From: Blastococcus sp. TBT05-19
GTDB lineage: Bacteria; Actinomycetota; Actinomycetes; Mycobacteriales; Geodermatophilaceae
Direction: 5' to 3'
NCBI RefSeq assembly: GCF_003319095.1
Contig: NZ_QOHI01000003.1
Coordinates: 186,001-250,000 of the forward strand
Length of the DNA stretch: 64,000 nt
Positions 1 through 8,924 of the stretch are shown one piece after another. The notes beneath the pieces are model-generated. The model saw only the letters and a program-made list of their open reading frames with translations, did no database searches and was not told the DNA's origin. The position numbers were made by a program, and so were the translations under genes. Within the stretch, counting starts at the first letter, position 1; every line of letters begins with the position of its first letter.

Positions 1-200
1 AGAAGACCATCGTCGTCGAGGTCGAGGACCGCGTGAAGCACGGCCTGTACGGCAAGGTCATCCGCCGTACGAGCAAGCTCAAGGCACATGACGAGCAGGG
101 CGTCGCCGGTATCGGCGACCGCGTGCAGATCATGGAGACCCGCCCGACGTCGGCCACCAAGCGGTGGCGGCTCGTGCAGGTCATCGAGAAGGCCAAGTAA
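1..200 (+). CDS. rpsQ: 30S ribosomal protein S17, C-terminal part
   Basis: The reading frame enters at base 3 and gives 65 residues up to a TAA at 198-200. The start lies before the window. The protein contains [20 protein letters not shown] and [13 protein letters not shown], typical of bacterial S17, a primary 16S rRNA binding protein of the small subunit. It is normally the last gene of the S10 operon. A strong hairpin follows four bases after the stop, which fits an operon end here. Only the product's N-terminus is unknown. Confidence 0.95.
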   Translation, partial: KTIVVEVEDRVKHGLYGKVIRRTSKLKAHDEQGVAGIGDRVQIMETRPTSATKRWRLVQVIEKAK

Positions 201-203
201 GTC

Positions 204-235
204 CTGTACCGCGGCCCCCAGGGGCCGCGGTACAG
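204..235 (+). terminator. Perfect hairpin at the end of the S10 operon
   Basis: A 15-base arm at 204-218 is exactly complementary to 221-235, with a two-base spacer. It starts four bases after the rpsQ stop. No T-run follows, as is common for actinobacterial terminators. It lies at the classical S10/spc operon boundary. Confidence 0.6.
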
Positions 236-411
236 CCGTTCAGCAGCAACGAGTACGCTGGACGACTGGCGCGCCCCAGGGCGTGCCGCATCCCGGTACC
301 CGTGCCTCGAACGCACCGGCGGCCCCGCCGCCGGTGCGTCCGCACGCAGGGTCCCGGACAGCCGGTTCACCGATCCGGCCCGGCTGTCACCACAAGTTTG
401 GGGAGTAGGAC
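236..411 (+). promoter_or_regulatory. Folded spacer before rplN (spc operon leader)
   Basis: The spacer has no convincing gene. It holds two further hairpins: 12-base arms at 311-322 and 328-339, and 9-base arms at 357-365 and 380-388. A ribosome binding site GGGGAG at 400-405 precedes the rplN GTG. I could not identify clear -35/-10 boxes. The hairpins may be leader structures of the spc operon or processing sites. Confidence 0.4.
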
Positions 412-780
412 GTGATCCAGCAGGAGTCGCGACTGCGCGTCGCCGACAACACCGGTGCGAAGGAGATCCTCTGCATCCGGGTGCTCGGCGGCTCGGGGCG
501 ACGCTACGCGGGCATCGGTGACGTCATCGTCGGCACCGTGAAGGACGCGCTGCCCGGCGCCGGCGTGAAGAAGGGCGACGTGGTCAAGGCCGTCGTCGTC
601 CGCACGGTGAAGGAGCGCCGTCGTCCCGACGGTTCCTACATCCGCTTCGACGAGAACGCCGCGGTCATCATCCGCGACAGCGGCGACCCGCGCGGTACGC
701 GCATCTTCGGCCCCGTGGGCCGTGAGCTCCGCGACAAGCGCTTCATGCGGATCATCTCGCTCGCCCCGGAGGTGCTGTGA
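412..780 (+). CDS. rplN: 50S ribosomal protein L14
   Basis: The 122-residue product has the usual L14 length and opens [17 protein letters not shown], the family's rRNA-binding N-terminus. L14 sits at the subunit interface near the factor-binding centre. The GTG start at 412 follows GGGGAG at a spacing of six. It is the first gene of the spc operon, and the rplX start lies three bases beyond its stop. Identification rests on near full-length motif recognition. Confidence 0.97.
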   Translation: MIQQESRLRVADNTGAKEILCIRVLGGSGRRYAGIGDVIVGTVKDALPGAGVKKGDVVKAVVVRTVKERRRPDGSYIRFDENAAVIIRDSGDPRGTRIFGPVGRELRDKRFMRIISLAPEVL

Positions 781-782
781 TC

Positions 783-1130
783 ATGGCTCAGGCAGCCAGC
801 GGGAAGACCCCGTCGATGAAGGTCAAGAAGGGCGACACCGTCCTCGTGCTGTCCGGCAAGGACAAGGGTGCGAAGGGCCGCGTCATCGCCGCCTACCCCA
901 AGGACCAGAAGGTGCTCGTCGAGGGCGTCGGCCGGGTCAAGAAGCACACCCGGATCAGCTCCAACCAGCGCGGTGCCCAGCAGGGCGGGATCGTCACGCA
1001 GGAGGCGCGCATCCACGTGAGCAACGTGATGGTCGTCGACTCCGAGGACAAGCCGACCCGGGTCGGCTACCGCAAGGACGAGGAAGGCCGCAGCATCCGG
1101 GTCTCGCGGCGCACCGGTAAGGACCTCTGA
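783..1130 (+). CDS. rplX: 50S ribosomal protein L24
   Basis: The ATG at 783 is preferred over an in-frame GTG at 777 because GGAGG at 768-772 is 10 bases from the ATG but only four from the GTG. The product is 115 residues with the KOW-type stretch [19 protein letters not shown] near the N-terminus. L24 is an early 23S rRNA assembly protein. The gene is spaced five bases from rplE. Confidence 0.96.
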   Translation: MAQAASGKTPSMKVKKGDTVLVLSGKDKGAKGRVIAAYPKDQKVLVEGVGRVKKHTRISSNQRGAQQGGIVTQEARIHVSNVMVVDSEDKPTRVGYRKDEEGRSIRVSRRTGKDL

Positions 1131-1135
1131 TCACC

Positions 1136-1735
1136 ATGACTTCTTCTCAGGGGACCGCCCCCACCCGCGAGCTGCCCCGCATGCTCGCCCACTACCGCGA
1201 GGCCATCGTCCCGGCGCTGCAGTCGGAGTTCAACTTCGACAACGTCATGCAGATCCCGCGGCTGACCAAGATCGTCGTCAACATGGGCGTCGGCGAGGCC
1301 ACCCGCGACGCCAAGCTGATGGACGGCGCCGTCCGCGACCTGACCGCCATCACCGGTCAGAAGCCGGCCGTCGTCCGGGCCCGCAAGTCCATCGCGCAGT
1401 TCAAGCTGCGCGAGGGCATGCCGATCGGCGCCAAGGTCACCCTGCGCGGCGACCGGATGTGGGAGTTCCTGGACCGGCTGCTGTCGCTGGCCCTGCCCCG
1501 CATCCGCGACTTCCGCGGGCTGAACCCGAAGCAGTTCGACGGGCACGGCAACTACACGTTCGGCCTGACCGAGCAGTCGATGTTCCGCGAGATCGACGTC
1601 GACAAGATCGACCGGCAGCGCGGTATGGACATCACGCTGGTCACCACCGCCACGACCGACGAGGAGGGTCGCGAGCTGCTCCGCCAGCTCGGGTTCCCCT
1701 TCGCCGGCCTGACCGTCGTGAACACGACCCGCTGA
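1136..1735 (+). CDS. rplE: 50S ribosomal protein L5
   Basis: The 199-residue product carries L5 signatures such as [16 protein letters not shown] near residue 40 and [21 protein letters not shown]5 binds 5S rRNA and contacts the P-site tRNA in the central protuberance. The N-terminal extension of about 15 residues before the core is common in actinobacteria. The ATG at 1136 lies just after the rplX stop, so translational coupling is likely. Confidence 0.97.
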   Translation: MTSSQGTAPTRELPRMLAHYREAIVPALQSEFNFDNVMQIPRLTKIVVNMGVGEATRDAKLMDGAVRDLTAITGQKPAVVRARKSIAQFKLREGMPIGAKVTLRGDRMWEFLDRLLSLALPRIRDFRGLNPKQFDGHGNYTFGLTEQSMFREIDVDKIDRQRGMDITLVTTATTDEEGRELLRQLGFPFAGLTVVNTTR

Positions 1736-1754
1736 GCCGGGGCAGGAGAGACAG

Positions 1755-1940
1755 ATGGCCAAGAAGGCTCTGATCAACAAGGCGGCCCGCAAGCCGAAGT
1801 TCGCGGTCCGCGGCTACACCCGCTGCCAGCGGTGCGGTCGCCCGCACGCTGTCTTCCGCAAGTTCGGCCTGTGCCGGATCTGCCTGCGGGAGATGGCGCA
1901 CGCCGGGGAGCTCCCCGGCGTCAAGAAGTCCAGCTGGTAG
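1755..1940 (+). CDS. rpsZ: 30S ribosomal protein S14, zinc-binding type Z
   Basis: The short 61-residue form of S14 carries a zinc ribbon with Cys24, Cys27, Cys40 and Cys43. This C+ version differs from the roughly 100-residue zinc-free S14 that many actinobacteria induce under zinc limitation, usually from a separate locus. A good GGAGAG site precedes the ATG. The stop codon overlaps the first bases of a conserved hairpin element, so the spc transcript may partly terminate here. Confidence 0.96.
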   Translation: MAKKALINKAARKPKFAVRGYTRCQRCGRPHAVFRKFGLCRICLREMAHAGELPGVKKSSW

Positions 1941-2006
1941 AAGGACCCGGCTGCACCCCGTGACACGCTCCGCGCGCCACGGGTCCCTGCAGCCGGGCCG
2001 GTTCCA
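1939..2006 (+). terminator. Stop-proximal hairpin element, copy A
   Basis: The element begins AGAAGGACCC inside the rpsZ stop codon and ends GGCCGGTTCCA. Arms 1946-1955 and 1988-1997 are perfectly complementary, and an inner pair is 1957-1962 with 1978-1983. It matches the layout of elements at 7711, 13105 and 22367. It probably acts as a terminator or attenuator between rpsZ and rpsH. Confidence 0.55.
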
Positions 2007-2095
2007 TCCACGCACCACTGATCGCCGATAGGCCCAGCGCCAAGTCTCCGAGACCCAGCGCATGAGGAACCGCGGCGAGAGAGGCACCACCCGAC

Positions 2096-2506
2096 ATGAC
2101 GATGACCGACCCCATCGCGGACATGCTCACGCGTCTGCGCAACGCCAACCAGGCGTATCACGACGCCGCGGTCATGCCGTCCTCGAAGCTGAAGACGCAC
2201 ATCGCGGAGATCCTCCAGCAGGAGGGCTACATCGCCGGCTGGACGGTGAAGGACGTCGAGAAGGACGGCTCCACCTTCAAGCAGCTGCACATCGACCTGA
2301 AGTACGGCCCGAACCGTGAGCGGAGCATCGCCGGCGTCCGGCGCGTCTCCAAGCCCGGTCTGCGGGTCTACGCGAAGTCCACCTCGCTGCCGAAGGTGCT
2401 GGGCGGGCTCGGCGTGGCGATCATCTCCACGTCCACCGGGCTGCTGACCGACAAGCAGGCGAACAAGAAGGGCGTGGGTGGGGAAGTCCTCGCCTACGTC
2501 TGGTAA
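2096..2506 (+). CDS. rpsH: 30S ribosomal protein S8
   Basis: The 136-residue product opens [18 protein letters not shown], a hallmark of S8, and ends [12 protein letters not shown], the conserved C-terminal rRNA-binding segment. S8 binds the central domain of 16S rRNA and in E. coli represses the spc operon by binding its own mRNA. The 90 bases between the preceding hairpin and this ATG contain a GAGAGAGG-type binding site. The ATG codon at 2096 is preferred over the one six bases later. Confidence 0.97.
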   Translation: MTMTDPIADMLTRLRNANQAYHDAAVMPSSKLKTHIAEILQQEGYIAGWTVKDVEKDGSTFKQLHIDLKYGPNRERSIAGVRRVSKPGLRVYAKSTSLPKVLGGLGVAIISTSTGLLTDKQANKKGVGGEVLAYVW

Positions 2507-2520
2507 GGGAGCGAACGAGA

Positions 2521-3060
2521 ATGTCACGGATCGGACGACTCCCGATCGCCGTGCCCAGCGGCGTCGACGTCGCGATCGAGGGCCAGACGGTGAACGTGAA
2601 GGGTCCCAAGGGGAACCTGACCCACACCGTCGCGGCCCCGATCACCGTCGAGCGCGGTGAGGACGGCACGCTGCAGGTGCAGCGCCCCAACGACGAGCGG
2701 CAGAACCGCGCCCTGCACGGGCTCTCGCGGACTCTGATCGCCAACATGATCACCGGCGTCACCGAGGGCTACACCAAGACCCTCGAGATCGTCGGCGTCG
2801 GCTACCGCGTCCAGGCGCGCGGCTCGGACCTCGAGTTCGCCCTGGGCTTCAGCCACCCGGTTCCCGTGAAGGCGCCCGAGGGCATCACCTTCGCCGTCGA
2901 GTCCCCGACCCGCCTGCGGGTCACCGGGATCGACAAGCAGCTGGTCGGCGAGGTCGCAGCCAAGATCCGCAAGATCCGCAAGCCCGACCCGTACAAGGGC
3001 AAGGGCGTGCGGTATCAGGGCGAGGTCATCAAGCGCAAGGTCGGGAAGACGGGTAAGTGA
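2521..3060 (+). CDS. rplF: 50S ribosomal protein L6
   Basis: The 179-residue product has the standard L6 length with two repeated domains. It starts [16 protein letters not shown] and ends with [15 protein letters not shown], the conserved 23S rRNA-binding motif. L6 sits near the sarcin-ricin loop and the GTPase centre. The stop at 3058-3060 overlaps the first base of the rplR ATG, which implies translational coupling. Confidence 0.97.
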   Translation: MSRIGRLPIAVPSGVDVAIEGQTVNVKGPKGNLTHTVAAPITVERGEDGTLQVQRPNDERQNRALHGLSRTLIANMITGVTEGYTKTLEIVGVGYRVQARGSDLEFALGFSHPVPVKAPEGITFAVESPTRLRVTGIDKQLVGEVAAKIRKIRKPDPYKGKGVRYQGEVIKRKVGKTGK

Positions 3061-3461
3061 TGGCTCAGGCAGAGAAGGCCGTTCGGGTCCACAAGCCCGT
3101 GGGCACCGACATCAGCACGGCGCGGCGCACCTCGCGTCTCCGTCGTCACAACCGGCTGCGCAAGCGGGTCTCCGGCACGCCGGAGCGTCCCCGCCTCGTG
3201 GTCAAGCGCAGCTCGCGGCACATCCACGTGCAGCTGGTCGACGACACCGTCGGCCGCACCGTGGCCAGCGCCTCGACCATGGGTCTGCGCGGGGCCGAGG
3301 GCGACAAGTCCGCCCTGGCCCGCCAGGTGGGCGCCCAGATCGCCGAGCGCGCCAAGGCGGCCGGCATCTCGGCGGTCGTCTTCGACCGCGGTGGCAACCG
3401 TTACGCCGGGCGCATCGCCGCTCTGGCCGACGGTGCCCGCGAGGGTGGGCTGGACTTCTGA
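3060..3461 (+). CDS. rplR: 50S ribosomal protein L18
   Basis: The 133-residue product binds 5S rRNA together with L5. The core [15 protein letters not shown], then [20 protein letters not shown], is typical L18. The ATG at 3060 overlaps the rplF stop by one base. A GTG three bases earlier is possible but would lengthen the overlap. Its own stop overlaps the ATG of a 16-codon reading frame that leads into rpsE. Confidence 0.96.
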   Translation: MAQAEKAVRVHKPVGTDISTARRTSRLRRHNRLRKRVSGTPERPRLVVKRSSRHIHVQLVDDTVGRTVASASTMGLRGAEGDKSALARQVGAQIAERAKAAGISAVVFDRGGNRYAGRIAALADGAREGGLDF

Positions 3462-3511
3462 TGACCACCCACACCAGCAGCACGAGCGAGCAGATCGAGA
3501 GGGACGTCTGA
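3461..3511 (+). CDS. Candidate 16-residue coupling peptide between rplR and rpsE
   Basis: An ATG at 3461 shares one base with the rplR stop, and the TGA at 3509-3511 shares one base with the rpsE ATG. The 16-codon frame reads [16 protein letters not shown]. Both ends are TGATG overlaps, the arrangement used for termination-reinitiation. It may serve only to carry ribosomes across the gap. The rpsE frame is also open upstream, so a longer rpsE start cannot be fully excluded. Confidence 0.4.
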   Translation: MTTHTSSTSEQIERDV

Positions 3512-4125
3512 TGCCAGGACCACAGCGACGCGGCGGCGGCGCCGGCGGCGGCAACGACCGCCGTGACCGTCGTGACGGCGGGCGGGGCCCCGGAGGCGCT
3601 CCCGTCGAGAAGAGCAACTACATCGAGCGCGTGGTCGCCATCAACCGCGTGTCCAAGGTCGTCAAGGGTGGTCGTCGCTTCAGCTTCACCGCCCTGGTGA
3701 TCGTGGGCGACGGCGACGGCACCGTGGGCGTCGGGTACGGCAAGGCCAAGGAGGTGCCCGCGGCGATCGCCAAGGGTGTCGAGGAGGCCAAGAAGCACTT
3801 CTACAAGGTGCCCCGCATCGCCAGCACCATCCCGCACCCCGTGCAGGGTGAGGCCGCTGCGGGTGTCGTGCTCCTCAAGCCGGCCAGCCCGGGTACCGGT
3901 GTCATCGCCGGTGGTCCGGTGCGCGCCGTGCTCGAGTGCGCGGGCATCCACGACGTGCTGTCGAAGAGCCTCGGCTCGTCGAACCCGATCAACATCGTCC
4001 ACGCCACGATGCAGGCGCTGAAGGACCTCGTCCGCCCCGAGGAGATCGCGGCCCGCCGTGGTCTGCCGCTCGAGGACGTCGCCCCGGCCGCCATGCTGCG
4101 TGCCCGTGCGGGTCAGGGGGTCTGA
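3511..4125 (+). CDS. rpsE: 30S ribosomal protein S5
   Basis: The 204-residue product starts [14 protein letters not shown], an arginine/glycine-rich N-terminus usual for actinobacterial S5, followed by the S5 core [21 protein letters not shown]5 acts in decoding fidelity and mRNA unwinding on the small subunit. The ATG at 3511 is chosen because homologues begin this way. The frame remains open upstream to about 3391 but that part has no family similarity. The rpmD ATG follows one base after the stop. Confidence 0.95.
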   Translation: MPGPQRRGGGAGGGNDRRDRRDGGRGPGGAPVEKSNYIERVVAINRVSKVVKGGRRFSFTALVIVGDGDGTVGVGYGKAKEVPAAIAKGVEEAKKHFYKVPRIASTIPHPVQGEAAAGVVLLKPASPGTGVIAGGPVRAVLECAGIHDVLSKSLGSSNPINIVHATMQALKDLVRPEEIAARRGLPLEDVAPAAMLRARAGQGV

Positions 4126-4126
4126 C

Positions 4127-4306
4127 ATGGCTCAGCTCAAGGTCACCCAGATCAAGTCCGCGATCGGCACCAAGCCCAACCAGCGCCAGACGCTGCGTTC
4201 CCTGGGCCTGAAGCGGATCAACGACTCGGTCGTCCAGGAGGACCGTCCCGAGATCCGCGGGATGGTCGCTACGGTGCCGCACCTGGTCACCGTCGAAGAG
4301 GTCTGA
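4127..4306 (+). CDS. rpmD: 50S ribosomal protein L30
   Basis: The 59-residue product [20 protein letters not shown] is the standard bacterial L30 fold sequence. L30 is a small late-assembly protein of the large subunit. The ATG at 4127 is one base after the rpsE stop. The binding site lies inside the rpsE end (GGTCAGGGGG). An in-frame GTG further upstream would only extend into rpsE and is not supported by length. Confidence 0.95.
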   Translation: MAQLKVTQIKSAIGTKPNQRQTLRSLGLKRINDSVVQEDRPEIRGMVATVPHLVTVEEV

Positions 4307-4318
4307 GGAAGACTCGCT

Positions 4319-4762
4319 ATGACTCTGAAGGTCCACCACCTGCGCCCGGCCCCGGGCGCCCACACCGCCAAGACCCGCGTGGGTCGCGGTGAGGGCTCCA
4401 AGGGCAAGACGGCCGGTCGCGGTACCAAGGGCACCGGCGCGCGTGGCAACACCCACGCGCGGTTCGAGGGTGGGCAGACCCCGCTGCACATGCGGCTGCC
4501 CAAGCTCTCGGGCTTCAAGAGCCCCAACAAGGTCGTGTTCCAGGTCGTCAACCTCGACCGGATCGCGGCGCTCTTCCCGAAGGGCGGTCAGGTCAACCCT
4601 GACACCCTCGCGGACGCCGGCGCCGTCCGTCGCGGTCACCCGGTCAAGGTGCTCGGCACCGGCGACCTCGGTGGCGTGAAGGTCGACGTCCAGGCGCACG
4701 CCTTCTCCGCGTCCGCCGCCGACAAGATCGGCGCGGCCGGGGGCAGCACCACCCGCATCTGA
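4319..4762 (+). CDS. rplO: 50S ribosomal protein L15
   Basis: The 147-residue product opens [19 protein letters not shown] and has the glycine/lysine/arginine-rich stretch [17 protein letters not shown] that threads into 23S rRNA. It is the last ribosomal gene of the spc operon here. Its stop is followed within eight bases by a long perfect hairpin, so secY is probably expressed mainly from its own promoter. Confidence 0.97.
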   Translation: MTLKVHHLRPAPGAHTAKTRVGRGEGSKGKTAGRGTKGTGARGNTHARFEGGQTPLHMRLPKLSGFKSPNKVVFQVVNLDRIAALFPKGGQVNPDTLADAGAVRRGHPVKVLGTGDLGGVKVDVQAHAFSASAADKIGAAGGSTTRI

Positions 4763-4770
4763 ACCAGGAG

Positions 4771-4822
4771 AAGGACCCCCCTGCCCCCGCCCGTCAGTCG
4801 GGCGGGGAGCACGGGGGTCCTT
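4771..4822 (+). terminator. Terminator between rplO and secY (hairpin copy E)
   Basis: Outer arms 4771-4780 and 4813-4822 are perfectly complementary, and inner arms 4785-4793 and 4799-4807 are too, around a TCAGT loop. It begins GAAGGACCCC directly after the rplO stop, like other hairpins in this window, but lacks their conserved right flank. No T-run follows. Confidence 0.7.
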
Positions 4823-4860
4823 CGCCGTGTACCGCCCCGCGCCATCGCGGAGCGGACCGA

Positions 4861-4870
4861 TTGCTAACCT
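4861..4870 (+). promoter_or_regulatory. Candidate -10 region for secY-adk-map
   Basis: TTGCTAACCT lies just after the terminator and about 26 bases before the secY GTG. TAACCT fits the YANNNT form seen before other genes here. No good -35 was found, so support is weak. Confidence 0.3.
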
Positions 4871-4895
4871 CACTCGACCGATCAGGGGAGGGCTC

Positions 4896-6206
4896 GTGCT
4901 GCAGGCGTTCGCTGCGGCGTTCCGGACGCCAGATCTCCGGCGCAAGCTGCTGTTCTCCCTGGCGATCATCGCCGTGTACCGGCTGGGCGCCGCGGTGCCC
5001 GGACCCGGCGTCTCCGTGGAGGCCATCAACAGCTGCCTCGAGCAGGCGCAGGCCTCCGACCAGCGGGACATCTACTCCCTGGTCAACCTGTTCTCCGGTG
5101 GCGCGCTCCTGAGGCTCTCCGTCTTCGCGCTCGGCATCATGCCGTACATCACGGCCAGCATCATCGTGCAGCTGCTGGTGGTCGTGATCCCGCGGTTCGA
5201 GCAGCTGAAGAAGGAAGGGCAGTCGGGTCAGGCCAAGCTGACCCAGTACACGCGCTACCTGACGATCGCCCTCGCCGTCCTGCAGAGCACCGGGATCATC
5301 GCGCTGGCCCGCAGCGGGCAGCTGTTCCCGAACTGCAGCGAGTCGATCATCCCGTCGGACTCCGTCTGGTCGACCGTCATCCTGGTCATCGCGCTGACGG
5401 CGGGCACCGCCCTCGTGATGTGGCTCGGCGAGCTGCTCACCGAGAAGGGGATCGGCAACGGCATGTCCGTGCTGATCTTCACCTCCATCGCGGCTCGCAT
5501 CCCGGCCGAGGGCGGCGCGATCCTGCAGTCCCGCGGCGGCCTCGTCTTCGCCGTCGTCTGCGTCATCGCGGTCCTGATCATCGGCACCGTCGTCTACGTG
5601 GAGCAGGCGCAGCGGCGCATCCCGGTGCAGTACGCCAAGCGCATGGTCGGTCGCCGCATGTACGGCGGTACCTCGACCTACCTGCCGCTCAAGGTGAACC
5701 AGGCCGGCGTCATCCCGGTCATCTTCGCCTCGTCGCTGCTCTACCTGCCCCAGCTGGTGACCCAGCTGCAGGGCAACGAGAGCGGTGCCGTGCGGCGGTT
5801 CTTCGAGAACTACATCATCGACCAGAGCAGCCCCGTCCACGTGGCGGTCTACTTCGGCCTGATCGTGTTCTTCACGTACTTCTACGTGTCGATCACGTTC
5901 AACCCGGAGGAGCGCGCCGATGACATGAAGCGGTACGGCGGTTTCATCCCCGGCATCCGCCCGGGTCGGCCGACGGCCGAGTACCTGCAGTACGTCCTGT
6001 CCCGGATCACGCTGCCGGGGTCGCTGTACCTGGGCACGGTGGCTGTCCTGCCGAACCTGTTCCTCTCGCTCACGCAGCCGGGGCAGAACCAGAACTTCCC
6101 GTTCGGTGGCACCGCGGTGCTGATCATGGTCGGAGTGGGGTTGGAGACGGTGAAGCAGATCGAGACGCAACTGAACCAGCGCAACTACGAAGGGTTCCTG
6201 AAGTAG
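4896..6206 (+). CDS. secY: Preprotein translocase subunit SecY
   Basis: The 436-residue product forms the ten-helix protein-conducting channel in the plasma membrane and acts with SecE, SecG and SecA. It begins [19 protein letters not shown], matching actinobacterial SecY, so GTG 4896 after GGGGAGGG is chosen over an upstream in-frame GTG at 4827 that overlaps the terminator. Helices are evident throughout, for example [20 protein letters not shown]. The stop shares one base with the adk start, so secY, adk and map form one unit. Confidence 0.95.
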   Translation: MLQAFAAAFRTPDLRRKLLFSLAIIAVYRLGAAVPGPGVSVEAINSCLEQAQASDQRDIYSLVNLFSGGALLRLSVFALGIMPYITASIIVQLLVVVIPRFEQLKKEGQSGQAKLTQYTRYLTIALAVLQSTGIIALARSGQLFPNCSESIIPSDSVWSTVILVIALTAGTALVMWLGELLTEKGIGNGMSVLIFTSIAARIPAEGGAILQSRGGLVFAVVCVIAVLIIGTVVYVEQAQRRIPVQYAKRMVGRRMYGGTSTYLPLKVNQAGVIPVIFASSLLYLPQLVTQLQGNESGAVRRFFENYIIDQSSPVHVAVYFGLIVFFTYFYVSITFNPEERADDMKRYGGFIPGIRPGRPTAEYLQYVLSRITLPGSLYLGTVAVLPNLFLSLTQPGQNQNFPFGGTAVLIMVGVGLETVKQIETQLNQRNYEGFLK

Positions 6207-6814
6207 TGCGCATCGTCCTCCTGGGCCCTCCCGGAGCGGGCAAGGGCACCCAGGCGCAGATCATCGCCGGCAAGCTCGGCGTCCCCGCGATCTCGACCGG
6301 TGACATCTTCCGGGCGAACGTCAGCGGGCAGACCGAGCTGGGCAAGCAGGTGAAGACCTACCTGGACGCCGGGAACCTCGTCCCCGACGAGATCACCGTC
6401 GCCATGGTCAAGGACCGCCTGGCCGAGCCGGACGCGGAATCGGGCTTCCTGCTCGACGGCTTCCCGCGGAGCATCCCCCAGGCCGAGCAGCTGCGGGACT
6501 CCCTCACCGACCTGGGTCAGAAGCTCGACCGCGTCGTGGAGCTCGTCGTCGACGAGGACGAGCTGGTCCGGCGTCTCTCCGGCCGTCGCATGATCGTGGA
6601 CGGCAAGGAGGTGCAGCGGGACGACGACAAGCCCGAGACGGTGCGGCACCGCCTGGGGGTCTACCGGGAACAGACCGCTCCGGTCGCGGGCTTCTACGAG
6701 GGCGAGGGTCTGCTGTCGCGCATCGACGCGATCGGTGAGATCGACGAGGTCACCGGCCGGGCGCTGCGCGCGCTGGGCGTCGAGGGCGAGGCCGGGCAGC
6801 CGGCGGGCGTCTGA
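6206..6814 (+). CDS. adk: Adenylate kinase
   Basis: The 202-residue enzyme interconverts ATP plus AMP and two ADP. The P-loop GPPGAGKGT is at residues 7-15, the NMP-binding part follows (STGDIFR), and LLDGFPRS precedes a short lid. The lid lacks the four-Cys zinc site, as in other high-GC Gram-positives. The GTG start overlaps the secY stop by one base. The secY-adk-map order is widely conserved. Confidence 0.96.
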   Translation: MRIVLLGPPGAGKGTQAQIIAGKLGVPAISTGDIFRANVSGQTELGKQVKTYLDAGNLVPDEITVAMVKDRLAEPDAESGFLLDGFPRSIPQAEQLRDSLTDLGQKLDRVVELVVDEDELVRRLSGRRMIVDGKEVQRDDDKPETVRHRLGVYREQTAPVAGFYEGEGLLSRIDAIGEIDEVTGRALRALGVEGEAGQPAGV

Positions 6815-6905
6815 GCCGGCGTCCCGGCCCGACGAAGGAGCAGCACGGCAGATGACGGCAGGCATCCTCGGCCGCATCCCGTTGCTGGCGAAGTGGAGTG
6901 GACGC

Positions 6906-7709
6906 ATGATCCAGATCAAGACGGCGCACGAGATCGAGCTCATGCGGGCGTCCGGGCTGATCACCGCCGGAGCGCTCAAGGCGGTCAAGGCCGCCGTGGC
7001 CCCGGGGGTCAGCACCGGTGAGCTCGACGCGGTGGCCGAGGACTACATCCGCTCCCACGGGGGCGTGCCGAACTTCCTCGGGTACCACGGGTTCACCGGC
7101 ACGATCTGCGCGTCCATCAACGACGAGATCGTGCACGGCATCCCGAACCCCGACCGGCGGCTGGCCGCCGGCGACAACATCTCGATCGACTGCGGCGCCA
7201 TCCTGGACGGCTGGCACAGCGACTCCGCGATCACCGTGACGGTGGGGGAGCCCTCGCCCGAGGACGCGGCCCTGCTCGAGGTGACGGAACGGTCGATGTG
7301 GGCGGGGCTGGCCCGCGCGGTGGCCGGCGGCCGGCTGACCGACATCAGCCACGCGGTCGAGGAGTCGATCCGCTCCCACGAGCACGAGTACGGGATCGTC
7401 GACCACTACGGCGGTCACGGCATCGGCACCGAGATGCACCAGGACCCGCACGTGCTGAACTACGGCCGCGCGGGGCGGGGGCCCAAGCTGGTCCCCGGTC
7501 TCGCCCTGGCCATCGAGCCGATGGTCACCGTCGGGGACCCCGCGACCGCCGAGCTCGACGACGGCTGGACGGTCGTGACCAAGGACGGCTCGCGGGCGGC
7601 CCACTTCGAGCACAGCGTCGCCATCACGCCCGAGGGCCCGTGGGTCCTGACTGCGGAGGACGGCGGCGTCGCGGGGCTCGCCCCGTTCGGGGTCACCCCC
7701 CGCACCTGA
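6906..7709 (+). CDS. map: Type I methionine aminopeptidase
   Basis: The 267-residue metalloprotease removes initiator methionine from new proteins. Metal ligands are visible in order: Asp in ISIDCGA, Asp in WHSDSA, His in GGHGIG, Glu in AIEPM and Glu in FEHS. ATG 6906 gives the usual MIQIKTAHEIELMR start. An in-frame ATG at 6852 after GAAGGAG would add 18 residues and remains possible. The gene lies 91 bases after adk and is followed at once by a conserved hairpin. Confidence 0.93.
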   Translation: MIQIKTAHEIELMRASGLITAGALKAVKAAVAPGVSTGELDAVAEDYIRSHGGVPNFLGYHGFTGTICASINDEIVHGIPNPDRRLAAGDNISIDCGAILDGWHSDSAITVTVGEPSPEDAALLEVTERSMWAGLARAVAGGRLTDISHAVEESIRSHEHEYGIVDHYGGHGIGTEMHQDPHVLNYGRAGRGPKLVPGLALAIEPMVTVGDPATAELDDGWTVVTKDGSRAAHFEHSVAITPEGPWVLTAEDGGVAGLAPFGVTPRT

Positions 7710-7710
7710 C

Positions 7711-7783
7711 GAAGGACCCCGTCGCCCCCCAGCGCTCGCTCCGCTCGCGCAGGGGCCCTGCGACGGGGCCGTTCCAGCACGTC
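7711..7783 (+). terminator. Stop-proximal hairpin element, copy B
   Basis: The element starts GAAGGACCCC one base after the map stop region and ends GCCGTTCCAGCACGTC. The core stem pairs CCCCGTCG (7717-7724) with CGACGGGG (7761-7768). The copy at 22367 keeps pairing with different bases, and its last 16 bases are identical. The loop contains GCTCGCTCCGCTCGCG. Probable terminator. Confidence 0.65.
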
Positions 7784-7806
7784 GCCATCGTCACTACGGG
7801 GGCGGG

Positions 7807-7836
7807 TTGGTGACGGGTGGGACGCCGGGGTACTCT
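7807..7836 (+). promoter_or_regulatory. Candidate infA promoter
   Basis: TTGGTG at 7807-7812 and TACTCT at 7831-7836 are separated by 18 bases. They lie downstream of the map terminator and leave a leader of about 165 bases before infA. The leader contains a 12-base palindrome GGCGCTAGCGCC near 7844. Confidence 0.5.
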
Positions 7837-8007
7837 CTTCGATGGCGCTAGCGCCGTCTCGCCGTCGTGCTGTGGCCGCATGACCCGAGACGCCCTCTGC
7901 GAGAGCGCCTGCACCACCTGTTCTGCAATCTCCGAGTTCGTCCTGCCGGGTACCGGCGCGGGCGCACGAGGATCCAGTACCACCGAGTCAGGGAGCGCGC
8001 ACAAGGC

Positions 8008-8229
8008 ATGGCGAAGAAGGACGGGGCCATCGAGGTCGAGGGTCGCGTCGTCGAGCCGCTGCCCAATGCGATGTTCCGGGTCGAGCTGCAGAACGGGCAC
8101 CGGGTGCTCGCCCACATCAGCGGCAAGATGCGTCAGCACTACATCCGCATCCTGCCCGAGGACCGCGTGGTCGTGGAGCTCTCGCCCTACGACCTGACGC
8201 GCGGTCGCATCGTCTACCGCTACAAGTAA
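8008..8229 (+). CDS. infA: Translation initiation factor IF-1
   Basis: The 73-residue S1/OB-fold protein [20 protein letters not shown] occupies the A site during initiation. Length and sequence match bacterial IF-1 almost exactly. The ATG at 8008 is chosen because the upstream in-frame part has no similarity. It opens the second ribosomal block, infA-rpmJ-rpsM-rpsK-rpsD-rpoA-rplQ. Confidence 0.97.
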   Translation: MAKKDGAIEVEGRVVEPLPNAMFRVELQNGHRVLAHISGKMRQHYIRILPEDRVVVELSPYDLTRGRIVYRYK

Positions 8230-8302
8230 TCGCTCGGACCGTGCAGCTGCCGTCAGGCAGAGCGCGGCGGGCCACGATCCGAGGAAATGAGGGCCGGCAC
8301 CG

Positions 8303-8416
8303 GTGAAGGTCCAGCCGTCGGTGAAGAAGATCTGCGACAAGTGCAAGGTGATCCGCCGGCACGGCCGGGTCATGGTCATCTGCGACAACGCCCGGCACAA
8401 GCAGCGCCAGGGCTGA
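8303..8416 (+). CDS. rpmJ: 50S ribosomal protein L36
   Basis: The 37-residue protein [20 protein letters not shown] carries the zinc-ribbon ligands Cys11, Cys14, Cys27 and His32, so it is the zinc-binding form. L36 is the smallest large-subunit protein. The GTG start at 8303 lies 73 bases after infA, and rpsM follows 14 bases later. Its position between infA and rpsM is the standard one. Confidence 0.95.
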   Translation: MKVQPSVKKICDKCKVIRRHGRVMVICDNARHKQRQG

Positions 8417-8430
8417 GGGAGTACCTGAAC

Positions 8431-8805
8431 ATGGCACGACTGGCTGGCGTCGACCTGCCCCGCGAGAAGCGGATGGAGATCGCGCTCACCTACATCTATG
8501 GCATCGGCAAGCACCACGCCAAGGAGACCCTGGCCGCGACGGGCGTCAGCCCGGACCTGCGCGCCAAGGACCTCTCGGACGAGGACCTGCTGAAGCTCCG
8601 TGACTACATCGACGAGCACTTCCGCGTCGAGGGCGACCTCCGTCGCGAGGTGGCCGCGGACATCCGTCGCAAGGTGGAGATCGGTTGCTACCAGGGTCTG
8701 CGGCACCGTCGCGGCCTCCCGGTGCACGGTCAGCGCACCAAGACGAACGCGCGCTCGAGCAAGGGCCCGCGCAAGACCATCGCGGGCAAGAAGAAGGCCC
8801 GCTGA
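8431..8805 (+). CDS. rpsM: 30S ribosomal protein S13
   Basis: The 124-residue product [20 protein letters not shown] contains the helix-hairpin region [12 protein letters not shown] and the basic C-terminal tail [15 protein letters not shown] that reaches the P-site tRNA. S13 also forms the intersubunit bridge with L5. The ATG at 8431 follows GGGAG. An upstream in-frame extension overlapping rpmJ is not supported. Confidence 0.96.
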   Translation: MARLAGVDLPREKRMEIALTYIYGIGKHHAKETLAATGVSPDLRAKDLSDEDLLKLRDYIDEHFRVEGDLRREVAADIRRKVEIGCYQGLRHRRGLPVHGQRTKTNARSSKGPRKTIAGKKKAR

Positions 8806-8811
8806 CCCACA

Positions 8812-8886
8812 GCACGTCGACGTGCGGTCACGGCGACCCGTGAGGGCGGGAGTGATGGCGCGACACGTGTGCTGCCTCGCGGCAGC
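8812..8886 (+). other. Hairpins in the rpsM-rpsK spacer
   Basis: The 119-base spacer holds a 14-base perfect palindrome at 8812-8825 and a hairpin with arms 8871-8876 and 8881-8886. No gene is evident. These may be leader structures for the downstream ribosomal genes. Confidence 0.35.
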
Positions 8887-8924
8887 AACCCCAGGCCACA
8901 GCAACTGAAGGAAACCGGAGAGAC

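Noticed and set aside
4794-6170. 458-residue minus-strand frame opposite secY
   Set aside because: Composition is His/Asp/Arg-rich without motifs, typical of antisense frames in very GC-rich DNA. SecY on the other strand is unambiguous.
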